A stretch of 64,000 nt of DNA from Kerstersia similis (GTDB taxonomy: Bacteria > Pseudomonadota > Gammaproteobacteria > Burkholderiales > Burkholderiaceae_B): the NCBI RefSeq assembly GCF_965139615.1, contig NZ_CBCSIQ010000023.1, positions 4,734 to 68,733 on the forward strand, written 5' to 3'. Positions 1 through 8,467 of the stretch are shown piece after piece. The translations under genes and the position numbers were made by a program. The notes below the pieces were generated by a model. The model was not told the DNA's origin and searched no databases. It saw nothing but the letters and a program-made list of their open reading frames with translations. Each line of letters opens with the position of its first letter. Position 1 is the first letter of the stretch.

Positions 1-18
1 GTCGCAGGTGGAAGCGAC

Positions 19-438
19 TTATTTGCTCGTGCGCAGACGGGCGTCGATATCGGCCATCCAGACCTGATCGCAGGTGACGGTGGTTTCAGGCTGCTTGCCA
101 TAGACCTTGAAGGAAACGGCCTGGCACCATTCCTGCGAGCCCTGGTCGGGACCATGGCCCTGGCCATCGGTAATGCCGGCGGTGGTTTCTACCCAGTCGA
201 ACCACTCGTTGGTGCCGATGGCGGGGGTGTCGGCAGCAGGCGCGGCCGGTGCGTCGGTGCCCGTGCCTGCGGCGGGTGCCGGGGTCGTTGCGGGCGCTTC
301 GGCCGCCGGTGCCGGTGCCGAAGTCGCAGGCGGCGTGCTCGGCGCGGGAGCGCTGGGCTTGTTGTCGCAGGCGGCCAACAGCGCCAGGGCAGGAATCAGG
401 ACGGCGGCGCCGGCGATGTAACGGGGAGTAAAACGCAT
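19..438 (-). CDS. Small Pro/Ala-rich lipoprotein of unknown function
   Basis: Encodes 139 residues. The start at 438 is preceded by AGGAGC six bases upstream, which is why it is preferred to the longer open frame reaching 771. The N-terminus is a signal peptide ending in a lipobox (LLAAC, Cys at about 23), so the product should be a lipid-anchored envelope protein. Residues 25-75 are a low-complexity Pro/Ala/Thr linker. The C-terminal 65 residues form a compact domain with two Cys (in EWCQ and TCDQ) that could form a disulfide. No enzymatic motif is visible and I do not recognise the family. It is divergent from pyrG across 500 bases. The lipoprotein call is firm, the role unknown. Confidence 0.8.
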   Translation of the reverse strand: MRFTPRYIAGAAVLIPALALLAACDNKPSAPAPSTPPATSAPAPAAEAPATTPAPAAGTGTDAPAAPAADTPAIGTNEWFDWVETTAGITDGQGHGPDQGSQEWCQAVSFKVYGKQPETTVTCDQVWMADIDARLRTSK

Positions 439-829
439 AGGTTGCTCCTGTAGAGGAAAGAAGGCGGGTCGGAGACGCGGTGACGCCGTGCGGCCAATTG
501 AAAAGCGGGCTGCACCTGGCGCCAGAGCTACCTTTCCATCATATCTGCGGTGCAGGCAACAAGGTTCGGCGGTATGTGTCCGTCTGCGACAGGGCGTGAC
601 GGCGCTGTGGCCTGGCCCGAGGGCGGCTTTTGCGGGGCGGGGCCAGCCATGCTGGCGGCATCCGGGCGGGGCGATGGCATCAGCGCCGCGCGTCACAAAC
701 CGCCGGGCTGAGACACCGGGCCAGCGTGGCGGGCGGGATTTCGCGGGCATCCGGCAGGGGGCAACTTGCAAGCCGGGCCACTAGCGGCCCGGAAGCTGAG
801 TTAAACTTCCTCTTTATCCCTATCAACCC

Positions 830-863
830 GAACCCCGGACGTGGCTGGCCGTGCCCGGGGTTC
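830..863 (+). promoter_or_regulatory. Hairpin in the pyrG upstream region
   Basis: GAACCCCGG (830-838) pairs perfectly with CCGGGGTTC (855-863) around a 16-base loop, about 80 bases before the pyrG start. No T-run follows, so it is not a standard terminator. A role in pyrG mRNA structure is inference. Confidence 0.35.
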
Positions 864-914
864 CTGGGGATGGTGCGGGCTCGGCGCAAGCCGCCTGTTC
901 TGTTCCAGACCGCA

Positions 915-935
915 ACGGCCGATTGCCCCGGCCGT
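915..935 (+). promoter_or_regulatory. Hairpin immediately before the pyrG start codon
   Basis: ACGGCCG (915-921) pairs with CGGCCGT (929-935) around a 7-base loop. It ends 8 bases before the ATG, exactly where a ribosome binding site would lie, and no AGGAG-like sequence is present there. It may limit ribosome access; this is inference. Confidence 0.35.
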
Positions 936-943
936 ATTCTGAA

Positions 944-2605
944 ATGACCAAGTACGTATTCGTGACGGGCGGGGTAGTGTCCTCGCTTGGTAAAGGCATA
1001 TCTGCAGCTTCCCTGGCCGCGATCCTGGAATCGCGTGGCCTGCAGGTGACGATGCTCAAGCTCGATCCCTACATCAACGTCGATCCGGGCACGATGAGTC
1101 CGTTCCAGCACGGTGAAGTGTTCGTGACGGAAGATGGCGCAGAGACCGATCTTGACCTCGGCCACTATGAGCGCTTCATCTCTGCGCGCATGCACAAGGT
1201 GAATAATTTCACCACCGGCCAGATCTATGAATCGGTGCTGCGCAAGGAACGCCGCGGGGATTACCTCGGCAAGACCGTGCAGGTGATTCCACATATCACC
1301 AACGAAATCCAGGATTTCATCGCGCGTGGCGCCAAGGCTGCCTACAACGGCAATGCGGATGTCGCCATTGTTGAAATCGGCGGTACGGTCGGGGATATCG
1401 AATCCCTGCCGTTCCTGGAGGCCGTGCGCCAGATGAGCCTGCGCCTGGGCCGTGGCAACGCTGCCTTTGTGCACCTGACGCTGGTGCCGTTCATTCCCTC
1501 CGCCGGTGAACTGAAGACCAAGCCTACGCAGCATTCGGTGCAGAAGTTGCGCGAAATCGGCATTTATCCGAACGCGCTGCTGTGCCGCGCCGATCGTCCC
1601 ATTCCGGATGAAGAGCGCGCCAAGATTTCGCTGTTCGCCAACGTGCCCCAGGATGCCGTGATCTCCGTCTGGGATGCGGAATCCATTTATGAAATTCCCG
1701 CCATGCTGCACAAGCAGGGGCTGGATAGCCTGGTGTGCGATGCGCTGAATCTGAACCCGCCGCCGGCTGATCTGAGCGCCTGGGATGCGATGAACGACGC
1801 GCTGCGCCATCCGGAATCGGAAGTGCGCATCGGCATGGTGGGCAAGTATGTCGATCTGACCGAATCCTACAAATCGCTGAGCGAGGCGCTGGTGCATGCC
1901 AGCATCCACACGCGCAGCAAGGTCATCATCGACTACATCGACTCCGAAGAAATCGAAAAGCGCGGTGCGGCCGAGTTGTTGTCCGGCCTGGATGCCATTC
2001 TGGTTCCGGGCGGCTTCGGCAAGCGCGGCACGGAAGGCAAGATTGCCGCCGTGCGCTATGCCCGCGAAAACAAGGTGCCGTTCCTGGGCATCTGCCTGGG
2101 CATGCAGCTGGCCGTGGTGGAATATGCACGCCACAAGGCTGGCTTGGGCGGCGCCAACAGCACCGAATTCGATCCTTCCGCACCGCATCCGGTCGTGGCG
2201 CTGATTACCGAGTGGATGGATCGCGAAGGCAAGGTCGAACGCCGCAGCGACAACTCCGACCTGGGCGGCACCATGCGCAAGGGCGCGCAACGCGTACCGG
2301 TCAAGCCCGGCACGCTGGCGCACAAGATCTACGGTGACGAAGTCAACGAGCGCCATCGCCATCGCTATGAAGTCAACAACGTGTATGTGCCCCGTCTGGA
2401 AGAGGCAGGCCTGGTGATCAGCGCCCGCACGCCGACCGAGAACCTGCCGGAAATCATGGAAATTCCGGATCACCCGTGGTTCCTGGGCGTGCAGTTCCAT
2501 CCGGAATTCACCTCCACGCCACGCGACGGCCATCCGCTGTTCACCGGCTATGTACGTGCGGCCCAGGCCCAGCGCCAGGCACGCCTGCAGGCTGAAGAGA
2601 AGTAA
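944..2605 (+). CDS. pyrG: CTP synthase (glutamine-hydrolysing)
   Basis: Makes CTP from UTP, ATP and glutamine in the last step of pyrimidine nucleotide synthesis. The 553-residue product matches the usual 540-555. It begins MTKYVFVTGG and carries the N-terminal synthetase domain with the P-loop-like GGVVSSLGKG and the DPYINVDPGTM motif. The C-terminal class I glutamine amidotransferase domain has the nucleophile Cys384 in GICLGMQ and the His519/Glu521 pair in FHPEF. The frame is open 31 codons further upstream, but only the chosen ATG gives the conserved N-terminus. No Shine-Dalgarno sequence is visible and a hairpin sits just upstream. Eno follows after 197 bases; the kdsA gene often found between them in related bacteria is absent. 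Confidence 0.98.
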   Translation: MTKYVFVTGGVVSSLGKGISAASLAAILESRGLQVTMLKLDPYINVDPGTMSPFQHGEVFVTEDGAETDLDLGHYERFISARMHKVNNFTTGQIYESVLRKERRGDYLGKTVQVIPHITNEIQDFIARGAKAAYNGNADVAIVEIGGTVGDIESLPFLEAVRQMSLRLGRGNAAFVHLTLVPFIPSAGELKTKPTQHSVQKLREIGIYPNALLCRADRPIPDEERAKISLFANVPQDAVISVWDAESIYEIPAMLHKQGLDSLVCDALNLNPPPADLSAWDAMNDALRHPESEVRIGMVGKYVDLTESYKSLSEALVHASIHTRSKVIIDYIDSEEIEKRGAAELLSGLDAILVPGGFGKRGTEGKIAAVRYARENKVPFLGICLGMQLAVVEYARHKAGLGGANSTEFDPSAPHPVVALITEWMDREGKVERRSDNSDLGGTMRKGAQRVPVKPGTLAHKIYGDEVNERHRHRYEVNNVYVPRLEEAGLVISARTPTENLPEIMEIPDHPWFLGVQFHPEFTSTPRDGHPLFTGYVRAAQAQRQARLQAEEK

Positions 2606-2802
2606 GCAAAGGCGAGCGGTATTGTCCGCACGGTTCTGCGCCAGGGGTGTCTCAGGCGTTCATCTCGTGCGGCGACAAGCAGCGGCAGGGCACCCAGGGG
2701 TGCGTTGCCGCTGGCTGCCATGGACAGGACGCACGGGCAGGCCTAGACGGCCGCCTGACGCAAGAACAACTGAATCAGTAACCATCTGGGGGTTTTAAGA
2801 CA

Positions 2803-4089
2803 ATGAGTGCTATCGTCGATATCATCGGCCGCGAGATTCTGGATTCGCGCGGCAATCCCACCGTCGAATGTGACGTTCTGCTGGAATCCGGCGCAATGGG
2901 CCGTGCTTCCGTGCCGTCGGGCGCATCCACCGGTTCGCGCGAAGCCATCGAACTGCGTGATGGCGACAAGTCGCGCTACCTCGGCAAGGGCGTGCTGCGC
3001 GCGGTCGAGAACGTCAATACCGAAATCTCCGAAGCGCTGATTGGCCTGGATGCCCAGGAACAGACTTTCATCGACCGTACCTTGATCGAACTGGATGGCA
3101 GCGAGAACAAGGAGCGCCTGGGCGCTAACGCCATGCTGGCTGTCAGCATGGCCGTGGCCCGTGCCGCTGCTGATGAGGCCGGCCTGTCTCTGTACCGCTA
3201 CTTTGGTGGCAGCGGCCCGCTGAGCATGCCCGTGCCGATGATGAACATCATCAATGGCGGCGCGCATGCCAATAACTCGCTGGATCTGCAGGAATTCATG
3301 ATTCTGCCGGTCGGTGCCCGCAGCTTCCGTGAAGCCCTGCGCATCGGCGCTGAAGTATTCCATGCACTGAAGAAAATTCTGCATGACCAGGGCCTGTCCA
3401 CGGCCGTGGGCGACGAAGGCGGTTTTGCTCCCAGCGTGGAAAGCCATGAAGCAGCCATCCAGCTGATTCTGCGCGCCATCGAAGAGGCCGGTTACGAGCC
3501 GGGTACCCAGGTTGCCCTGGGCCTGGATTGCGCCAGCTCCGAGTTCTTCCGTGACGGCAAGTACCACCTGGAAGGTGAAGGTGGCGTGTCCCTGACGGCC
3601 GAGCAGTTCACCGACCTGCTGGAAACCTGGTGCGACAAGTACCCGATCATCACCATCGAAGACGGCATGGCCGAAGGCGACTGGGATGGCTGGAAGCACC
3701 TGACCGAGCGCCTGGGCAAGAAAGTCCAGCTGGTGGGCGACGACCTGTTCGTGACCAACACCAAGATCCTGAAGGAAGGCATCGACAAGGGTATCGCCAA
3801 CTCGATCCTCATCAAGATCAACCAGATCGGTACGCTGACGGAAACCTTCGCTGCCATCGAAATGGCCAAGCGCGCAGGCTACACGGCAGTCGTGTCGCAC
3901 CGTTCGGGCGAAACCGAAGATTCCACCATTGCCGACATCGCCGTGGCAACCAATGCCATGCAGATCAAGACCGGTTCGCTGTCGCGTTCCGACCGCATGG
4001 CCAAGTACAACCAGCTGCTGCGTATCGAAGAAGAGCTGGCGGACGTGGCGTATTATCCCGGCGTCGAAGCTTTCTACAACCTGCGCTGA
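2803..4089 (+). CDS. eno: Enolase (phosphopyruvate hydratase)
   Basis: Interconverts 2-phosphoglycerate and phosphoenolpyruvate in glycolysis and gluconeogenesis; also a degradosome component in some proteobacteria. The 428-residue length is standard. The sequence begins MSAIVDIIGREILDSRGNPT and contains the signature region SHRSGETEDSTIADIAVA and the following TGSLSRSDR. A G-rich ribosome binding site (GGGGG) lies about 10 bases before the ATG. It follows pyrG on the same strand and is followed by ftsB after 60 bases, an arrangement common in proteobacteria. Confidence 0.99.
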   Translation: MSAIVDIIGREILDSRGNPTVECDVLLESGAMGRASVPSGASTGSREAIELRDGDKSRYLGKGVLRAVENVNTEISEALIGLDAQEQTFIDRTLIELDGSENKERLGANAMLAVSMAVARAAADEAGLSLYRYFGGSGPLSMPVPMMNIINGGAHANNSLDLQEFMILPVGARSFREALRIGAEVFHALKKILHDQGLSTAVGDEGGFAPSVESHEAAIQLILRAIEEAGYEPGTQVALGLDCASSEFFRDGKYHLEGEGGVSLTAEQFTDLLETWCDKYPIITIEDGMAEGDWDGWKHLTERLGKKVQLVGDDLFVTNTKILKEGIDKGIANSILIKINQIGTLTETFAAIEMAKRAGYTAVVSHRSGETEDSTIADIAVATNAMQIKTGSLSRSDRMAKYNQLLRIEEELADVAYYPGVEAFYNLR

Positions 4090-4149
4090 TCGTTGCCGTG
4101 AAGGCGGGTGGGCTTGCGTGCCCGCCAGCCTTCCTTGATGGAAACATAC

Positions 4150-4479
4150 ATGCGGCTGCTCGCACTGCTACTGTTGCTTCTGGTTGGGTTGATCCAGTAC
4201 CCCTTGTGGTTAGGCAAGGGGGGCTGGTTTGCAACCCATGAGTTGCAGCAACAACTGGTCGAACAGCTGGATGTCAACGAAGGCCTGCGGGCGCGCAATC
4301 TGGCGCTGGATGCTGAAGTGCGTGATTTGCGCACGGGAACGGAAGCCCTGGAGGAACGTGCCCGGGGTGAATTGAGCATGATGCGCCAGGAAGAAGTATT
4401 TGTTCGTATCCTGCCGCATGGTGCCCCGCTGCCGGAAGTCAAACGGCCGGAAACGGCCGCGCAGAACCGCCGGCGTTGA
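4150..4479 (+). CDS. ftsB: Cell division protein FtsB
   Basis: FtsB is a bitopic inner-membrane protein of the FtsQLB divisome complex that activates septal peptidoglycan synthesis. The 109-residue product has one membrane helix (about 3-20, LLALLLLLLVGLIQYPLW), then a coiled-coil stretch (about 28-75) with regularly spaced Leu and Glu, and a short polar tail. The location directly after eno is the conserved ftsB position. Alternative starts at 4138 and 4108 would add a few residues; the chosen ATG starts right at the membrane segment. A clear terminator follows 44 bases after the stop. Confidence 0.92.
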   Translation: MRLLALLLLLLVGLIQYPLWLGKGGWFATHELQQQLVEQLDVNEGLRARNLALDAEVRDLRTGTEALEERARGELSMMRQEEVFVRILPHGAPLPEVKRPETAAQNRRR

Positions 4480-4522
4480 TGCAAGTGGTTTGATCTTGGC
4501 CTGCGCGCTGCGCCGAAACATT

Positions 4523-4556
4523 GCCCCTGATGATTTTCACAGGGGCATTTCTTTTG
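4523..4556 (+). terminator. Rho-independent terminator after ftsB
   Basis: Stem GCCCCTG (4523-4529) with CAGGGGC (4540-4546), 10-base loop, followed by ATTTCTTTT. It closes the eno-ftsB transcription unit. Confidence 0.8.
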
Positions 4557-4676
4557 CGGGGCAGCGGCGCGCCTGTCATGGCGCATGGCCGAGCAGGCAT
4601 GCGCAGCAGGGAGGCCGTGCCATGGCAGGGCGGCGACCACCTTTTCCAAGCGAATCGGATTGGATGCTTGATCATC

Positions 4677-5513
4677 ATGTCTTTGACTGTGTTTATCTGG
4701 GTGCTGCTGGCGGCCGCGTGTCACGCGACCTGGAATGCGATTGTCAAAGGAGGCGCCGACACCTTGCTGACGACGGTGCTGGTTGCCGTGAGCGCCATGT
4801 TGATGGGCGCAGTCGTGCTGCCGTTCCTGGCGCCGCCGGCACAGGAAAGCTGGCCGTTCATTGCGGTGTCCACGGCCCTGCAGATTGTTTATTACCTGCT
4901 GCTGGCCAAGACCTATCAGATTGCCGATATGAGCCAGACCTATCCCGTCATGCGGGGCAGCGCGCCGCTGATCGTGGCAGGTATCGGCGTTGTCTTTCTC
5001 CATGATGCCATCGGACTGGCGGGCTGGTTGGGCATTGCAGTGATCTGCCTGGGCGTGCTGAGCATGGCCCTGGCCCGCGCCACAGGCAAAAGCGGCAACG
5101 GCATGCGCCTGGCGCTGTGCAATGCGTTGGTCATCGCCAGCTATACCTTGGTGGATGGCGCTGGCGTACGGCTGTCCGGGTCGCCAGTGGCCTATACCTT
5201 ATGGATCTTTCTGCTGACCGGGGTGCCGCTGCTGGTTTGGGCAGTCATTGTCCGTGCCGGACAATTTTTTCGCTATGCGCGGAAGAACTGGATGCTGGGG
5301 GCGGCAGGCGGGGCGGGAACCTTGCTGTCCTATGGTGTGGCTTTGTGGGCCATGACGCGCGCGCCCGTGGCCATGATCGCGGCCCTGAGGGAAACTTCCA
5401 TTCTGTTCGGTATCTTGATCTCCGCGCTGGTGTTGAAAGAGCATGTCGGCCGCCAGCGTCTGCTGGCCGCAGCGATCATTGCCTTGGGCGCGGGCATTCT
5501 GCGGCTGGCCTAG
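4677..5513 (+). CDS. EamA/DMT-superfamily permease
   Basis: A 278-residue integral membrane protein with about ten hydrophobic helices arranged as two EamA-like halves. Members export or import small metabolites; the substrate cannot be read from sequence. The N-terminal half holds the typical signature around residues 12-20 (ACHATWNAIVKGG), and the second half ends in the usual SILFGILISALVLKE stretch. The start was chosen at the ATG directly before the first membrane helix; the frame is open upstream to 4521 but that part overlaps the ftsB terminator. It stands alone between the terminator and a convergent gene. Confidence 0.85.
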   Translation: MSLTVFIWVLLAAACHATWNAIVKGGADTLLTTVLVAVSAMLMGAVVLPFLAPPAQESWPFIAVSTALQIVYYLLLAKTYQIADMSQTYPVMRGSAPLIVAGIGVVFLHDAIGLAGWLGIAVICLGVLSMALARATGKSGNGMRLALCNALVIASYTLVDGAGVRLSGSPVAYTLWIFLLTGVPLLVWAVIVRAGQFFRYARKNWMLGAAGGAGTLLSYGVALWAMTRAPVAMIAALRETSILFGILISALVLKEHVGRQRLLAAAIIALGAGILRLA

Positions 5514-5560
5514 CCGTCCGCGCCGTGGCCGTGGCGCCAGGCACGATCGGGCGGCGGTGT

Positions 5561-6625
5561 TCATTGGGCGCAACAGAGCAGGACGCCGCAAAGTGGCTCG
5601 CTGGCTTCGGGCAGGCCGTGGGCTGGTGGTTCGGGTTCCAGGGAGGGCGTGGCGGGTGGGCTGGTGCTGTCAGGACGGAGGTGTTCAAGCGGCGGGCTGG
5701 CAGATGATGGCAGTGTGCCAGGCGCCTCGGGGCTGCCGGGTCTTGCAGGGGCAGGCAGTTCGTGTGGCAGCGCCTGGACGGAGTCCCTGTCTGGGGGCCG
5801 TGGCAGGGCGTTGCCCGGTGGTGACAGGCTTTGCAGCCGGCGTTGCGGCCAAGGCCAGGCTTCGGATGCCATGGGCAACGAGGCTGTGCGATAGATAGGC
5901 CAGAGCCCGGCCCGGGCGATTTGCCCGCCTTCACTGTCTGCCTGATCCGGCGCTAACGAGCGGCTCAGTTGCAAGAACCAGCGCGCGGGTGCGCTGAGCG
6001 GCTGATGCAGGTAGCGCAATCTTAGTGTCAGCAGATTGGCTTCAAAGACATCCTGGCCGGAGGTCGGTCCCTTGCCTTGTGGCCATCCTTGGGACAGATG
6101 TTCCTGGTGGCGCAGATCCTGATAGTAGAAGGCTAAAGCGGCGGTGCTGGCAGTGGCATGGGCCGCGGCAATATTGCCCCTCGTGTCGCGTCCGGGGGCG
6201 GCATGGTCGGCCAGGCTGGCGGGGCCGGGATTGAGGATATCCAGACGCCAGACCGCCAATCCGCTGGCAGATTGGCGCCGCTGCCAATTTTGGTGCAAGC
6301 GAGTGCCAGGCGTGTGGCCGGGTGTGTCCGGCAGGCTGGCACGCATGGCGTGTTCAAAGGCCTGTTGCATGGCGTGCGGGCTGGCATGGTCGCTGGCTCC
6401 GGCGCGCAGGGCTTCGAGCAGGGCCAATTCTGCAATCTGGGCAGTGTTGCGGGCATGCCAGAATTCCAGCGTTGCCAATGTCAGGACACCTAGTATCACA
6501 AGCGCCAGGGAGGATTCCGCCATGGCGCTGCCCGCTTGGGACTGAGGCCGTGCCGGCAAATGGGGATAGCTTGCCCGGGCAGGGGCAGTGGCAGATAGCG
6601 CAGGCGGACAATGCGGAAGGCGCAT
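5561..6625 (-). CDS. TadE-like pseudopilin-type protein, orphan
   Basis: 354 residues. Near the N-terminus a short Arg/Pro-rich leader ends in SQAG followed by SAMAESSLALVILG. This looks like a type IV pseudopilin/TadE processing site, with Gly at -1 and Glu at +5 before a single hydrophobic helix. After the helix comes a globular region (to about 240) and a Pro/Ser-rich low-complexity tail to the end. No other tad/flp pilus genes lie nearby. The start is uncertain because no ribosome binding site is visible; an ATG inside the leader (MAESS) is an alternative. An 8-base tandem repeat lies about 80-145 bases upstream of the start. TadE-like membership is inferred from the N-terminal pattern only. 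Confidence 0.6.
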   Translation of the reverse strand: MRLPHCPPALSATAPARASYPHLPARPQSQAGSAMAESSLALVILGVLTLATLEFWHARNTAQIAELALLEALRAGASDHASPHAMQQAFEHAMRASLPDTPGHTPGTRLHQNWQRRQSASGLAVWRLDILNPGPASLADHAAPGRDTRGNIAAAHATASTAALAFYYQDLRHQEHLSQGWPQGKGPTSGQDVFEANLLTLRLRYLHQPLSAPARWFLQLSRSLAPDQADSEGGQIARAGLWPIYRTASLPMASEAWPWPQRRLQSLSPPGNALPRPPDRDSVQALPHELPAPARPGSPEAPGTLPSSASPPLEHLRPDSTSPPATPSLEPEPPAHGLPEASEPLCGVLLCCAQ

Positions 6626-6705
6626 GACGGACGGGCAGGGGGGAGGCCGGTTACGGATCCAGTCTGCGCGTTTGCAAAGAAGCTGTCAGGTCGCAATACT
6701 ACGGT

Positions 6706-6769
6706 GGCGTTCAGGCGTTCAGGCGTTCAGGCGTTCAGGCGTTCAGGCGTTCAGGCGTTCGGGCGTTCA
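6706..6769. repeat. Octanucleotide tandem repeat (GGCGTTCA) x8
   Basis: Eight direct copies of GGCGTTCA; the seventh has G in place of the last A. The array lies between the end of hslO and the start of the TadE-like gene (both minus strand), so it is upstream of the latter. An 8-base unit can change spacing or reading frame when copies are gained or lost by slippage. Confidence 0.9.
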
Positions 6770-6860
6770 GAGACTCAGATATTCAGACAGGCATGTGGTA
6801 GCCAGGCTGTTACTGAGGGGCGGTGCAGCCGGCGGAAGCCCTGGCGCGCGAGCTTGTGTG

Positions 6861-6896
6861 GCGCCAAAAGAAAGCCGGCCACGCAAGGGGGCCGGC
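6861..6896 (-). terminator. Terminator downstream of hslO
   Basis: GCCGGCC (6874-6880) pairs with GGCCGGC (6890-6896). On the minus strand it is followed by TTTCTTTTGG. It lies about 50 bases past the hslO stop. Confidence 0.65.
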
Positions 6897-6945
6897 GAAG
6901 TACGTCAGGCGTACACATCAGGCGTGAAGCACAGCGTTGCCGCGC

Positions 6946-7884
6946 TTAGTGCCGGGTGTCAGCCTGGTCGGCGTTACCGGTCGGGCTGGGAGCGGCAAAC
7001 AGCGCTGCTGTATCGACAGCATCGAAGACATAGGGCTTGCCGCAGAAGTCGCATTGCACTTCGATCTGGCCCTGTTCTGCGATGATCGAGTCGGTTTCCT
7101 GCTGGCCCAGCATGCGCAGCATGCCAGCGACACGCTCGCGGGTGCAGGGGCAGAAGTAGCGGATGCTGCGTGGCGGCAGTTCCAGCAGGCTCTCTTCCCA
7201 GAACAGGCGGTGAATCAGGATATCGGTATCGTTGCTGAGCAGCTCCTGGTAGCTCAGCGTGCCGGCCAGCGTCGTGGCGCGTTCCCAGGTGTCATCCATC
7301 TGGTCTGCGGGCAATTCGCTGTCGGTGGCCAGTGTGCCACCGTGATCCGGCAGGCGCTGGATCAGCAGTCCGGCTGCCCGTTTGTCATTGGCAGCCAGCC
7401 ACAAGCGCGTGTCGAGCTGCTCGGAGGACTTCATATAGTGTTCCAGCACTTCGGACACGTTTTCACCGATCAGCGGCACGACGGCCTGATAGGCTTGCTG
7501 ACCAGGCAATTTGTTGCGCGGGTCGAGGACGGCGACGAAGCGGCCCTGGCCACCAGGGTTCAGCAGCGCCTGCAGCCCTACGCCTTGCGGCCAGGCCTGT
7601 CCTGAGCGCAGTTTGACAGTGGCGCGTATGGAGAGATCGCTGCGGCATTCGACCACCAGCAGGGCAATGGCGCCGTCGCCCTGGATCTGCAGCAACAGCG
7701 AGCCATCCAGCTTCAGGTTGGCCGTCAGCAGCGTGGCAGCAGCCACCAGCTCGCCAAGCAGGTCACGTACGCCCTCCGGGTACTGGGCGTGCTGCAGGGA
7801 GTCCTGCCAGGATTGATCCAGCGAGGCGGTGACAACACGCACGCGCTGGTCGGTAAAAAGGTATTTTTTCAGGGTGTCGGTCAT
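6946..7884 (-). CDS. hslO: Hsp33 redox-regulated chaperone
   Basis: A cytoplasmic holdase that is switched on by oxidation and prevents aggregation of unfolding proteins. The 312-residue product has the Hsp33 N-terminal domain and the C-terminal zinc-binding redox switch with Cys245/Cys247 (CPC) and Cys278/Cys281 (CDFC), the family CXC-X30-CXXC pattern. The ATG at 7884 gives an N-terminus (MTDTLKKYLF) aligned with family members; a GTG three codons upstream (7893) is possible. It is upstream of its own terminator and downstream of the carbonic anhydrase gene on the same strand. Confidence 0.96.
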   Translation of the reverse strand: MTDTLKKYLFTDQRVRVVTASLDQSWQDSLQHAQYPEGVRDLLGELVAAATLLTANLKLDGSLLLQIQGDGAIALLVVECRSDLSIRATVKLRSGQAWPQGVGLQALLNPGGQGRFVAVLDPRNKLPGQQAYQAVVPLIGENVSEVLEHYMKSSEQLDTRLWLAANDKRAAGLLIQRLPDHGGTLATDSELPADQMDDTWERATTLAGTLSYQELLSNDTDILIHRLFWEESLLELPPRSIRYFCPCTRERVAGMLRMLGQQETDSIIAEQGQIEVQCDFCGKPYVFDAVDTAALFAAPSPTGNADQADTRH

Positions 7885-7929
7885 GATGGTCACATCTTAA
7901 CTCAAGCCCCTGTCAGGCTGGCAGGGGTG

Positions 7930-8451
7930 TCAGGCGATGCGTTGCAGTCGGTGACGGTAGCGCTGCGCGCGCGCCACATAACGTTCGGTGTTGGCATGCA
8001 TGCCGGTAATTTCTTCGTCGCTGAGGGTACGGACGATCTTGCCGACACCAATGACGAGTGATCGGTCGGGAATCTGGCGTCCTTCGGGCACCAGCGCGCC
8101 CGCACCGATCAGGCAGTCCCGGCCGATCACGGCGCCATTGAGGATGACGGCCTGGATTCCCACCAGGCTGCCGCTGCCGACGGTACAGCCATGCAGCATG
8201 GCCTGGTGGCCGACTGTGACATTGGCTTCGACCGTCATGGGAAAGCCTGGATCGGCGTGCAGGATACAGCCATCCTGAATATTGCTGTTGGCGCCGACGA
8301 CAATGGGAGCGCTGTCGCCACGCAGAATCGTGCCGGGCCAGAGGCCGGCGCCTGCATGGATGGTGACGTCGCCAATGACGACGGCATTCTCGAAGAGATA
8401 GGCATCCGGGTCGATGCGGGGTGTCAGATCATCCAGCTGATAAACAGGCAT
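7930..8451 (-). CDS. Gamma-class carbonic anhydrase family protein
   Basis: 173 residues of left-handed beta-helix with hexapeptide repeats. The three zinc-ligand histidines are present: His65 (ILHAD), His82 (GHQA) and His87 (LHG). The family includes true carbonic anhydrases and related YrdA/PaaY-type proteins, so catalytic activity is likely but not certain. The start was chosen at MPVYQL, where the fold begins; the frame stays open far upstream through another gene. It lies 16 bases after the AMP-binding gene on the same strand, suggesting co-transcription, and 45 bases before hslO. Confidence 0.9.
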   Translation of the reverse strand: MPVYQLDDLTPRIDPDAYLFENAVVIGDVTIHAGAGLWPGTILRGDSAPIVVGANSNIQDGCILHADPGFPMTVEANVTVGHQAMLHGCTVGSGSLVGIQAVILNGAVIGRDCLIGAGALVPEGRQIPDRSLVIGVGKIVRTLSDEEITGMHANTERYVARAQRYRHRLQRIA

Positions 8452-8467
8452 AGTCGGTCGGGGGGAG

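Larger units (their letters stand above)
439..943. other. Intergenic region between lipoprotein gene and pyrG
   Basis: No convincing gene is present; the open frames here are GC-driven and lack ribosome binding sites. The right part holds two perfect hairpins upstream of pyrG, listed separately. I see no clear sigma-70 promoter. Confidence 0.6.

Noticed and set aside
680..2533. 617-codon open frame antisense to pyrG
   Set aside because: It mirrors the codon bias of pyrG on the opposite strand, has no recognisable domain or ribosome binding site and overlaps a certain gene.
6588..7085. 165-codon frame passing through the octanucleotide repeat
   Set aside because: The repeat makes any frame look open; there is no ribosome binding site and it runs into the antisense of hslO.
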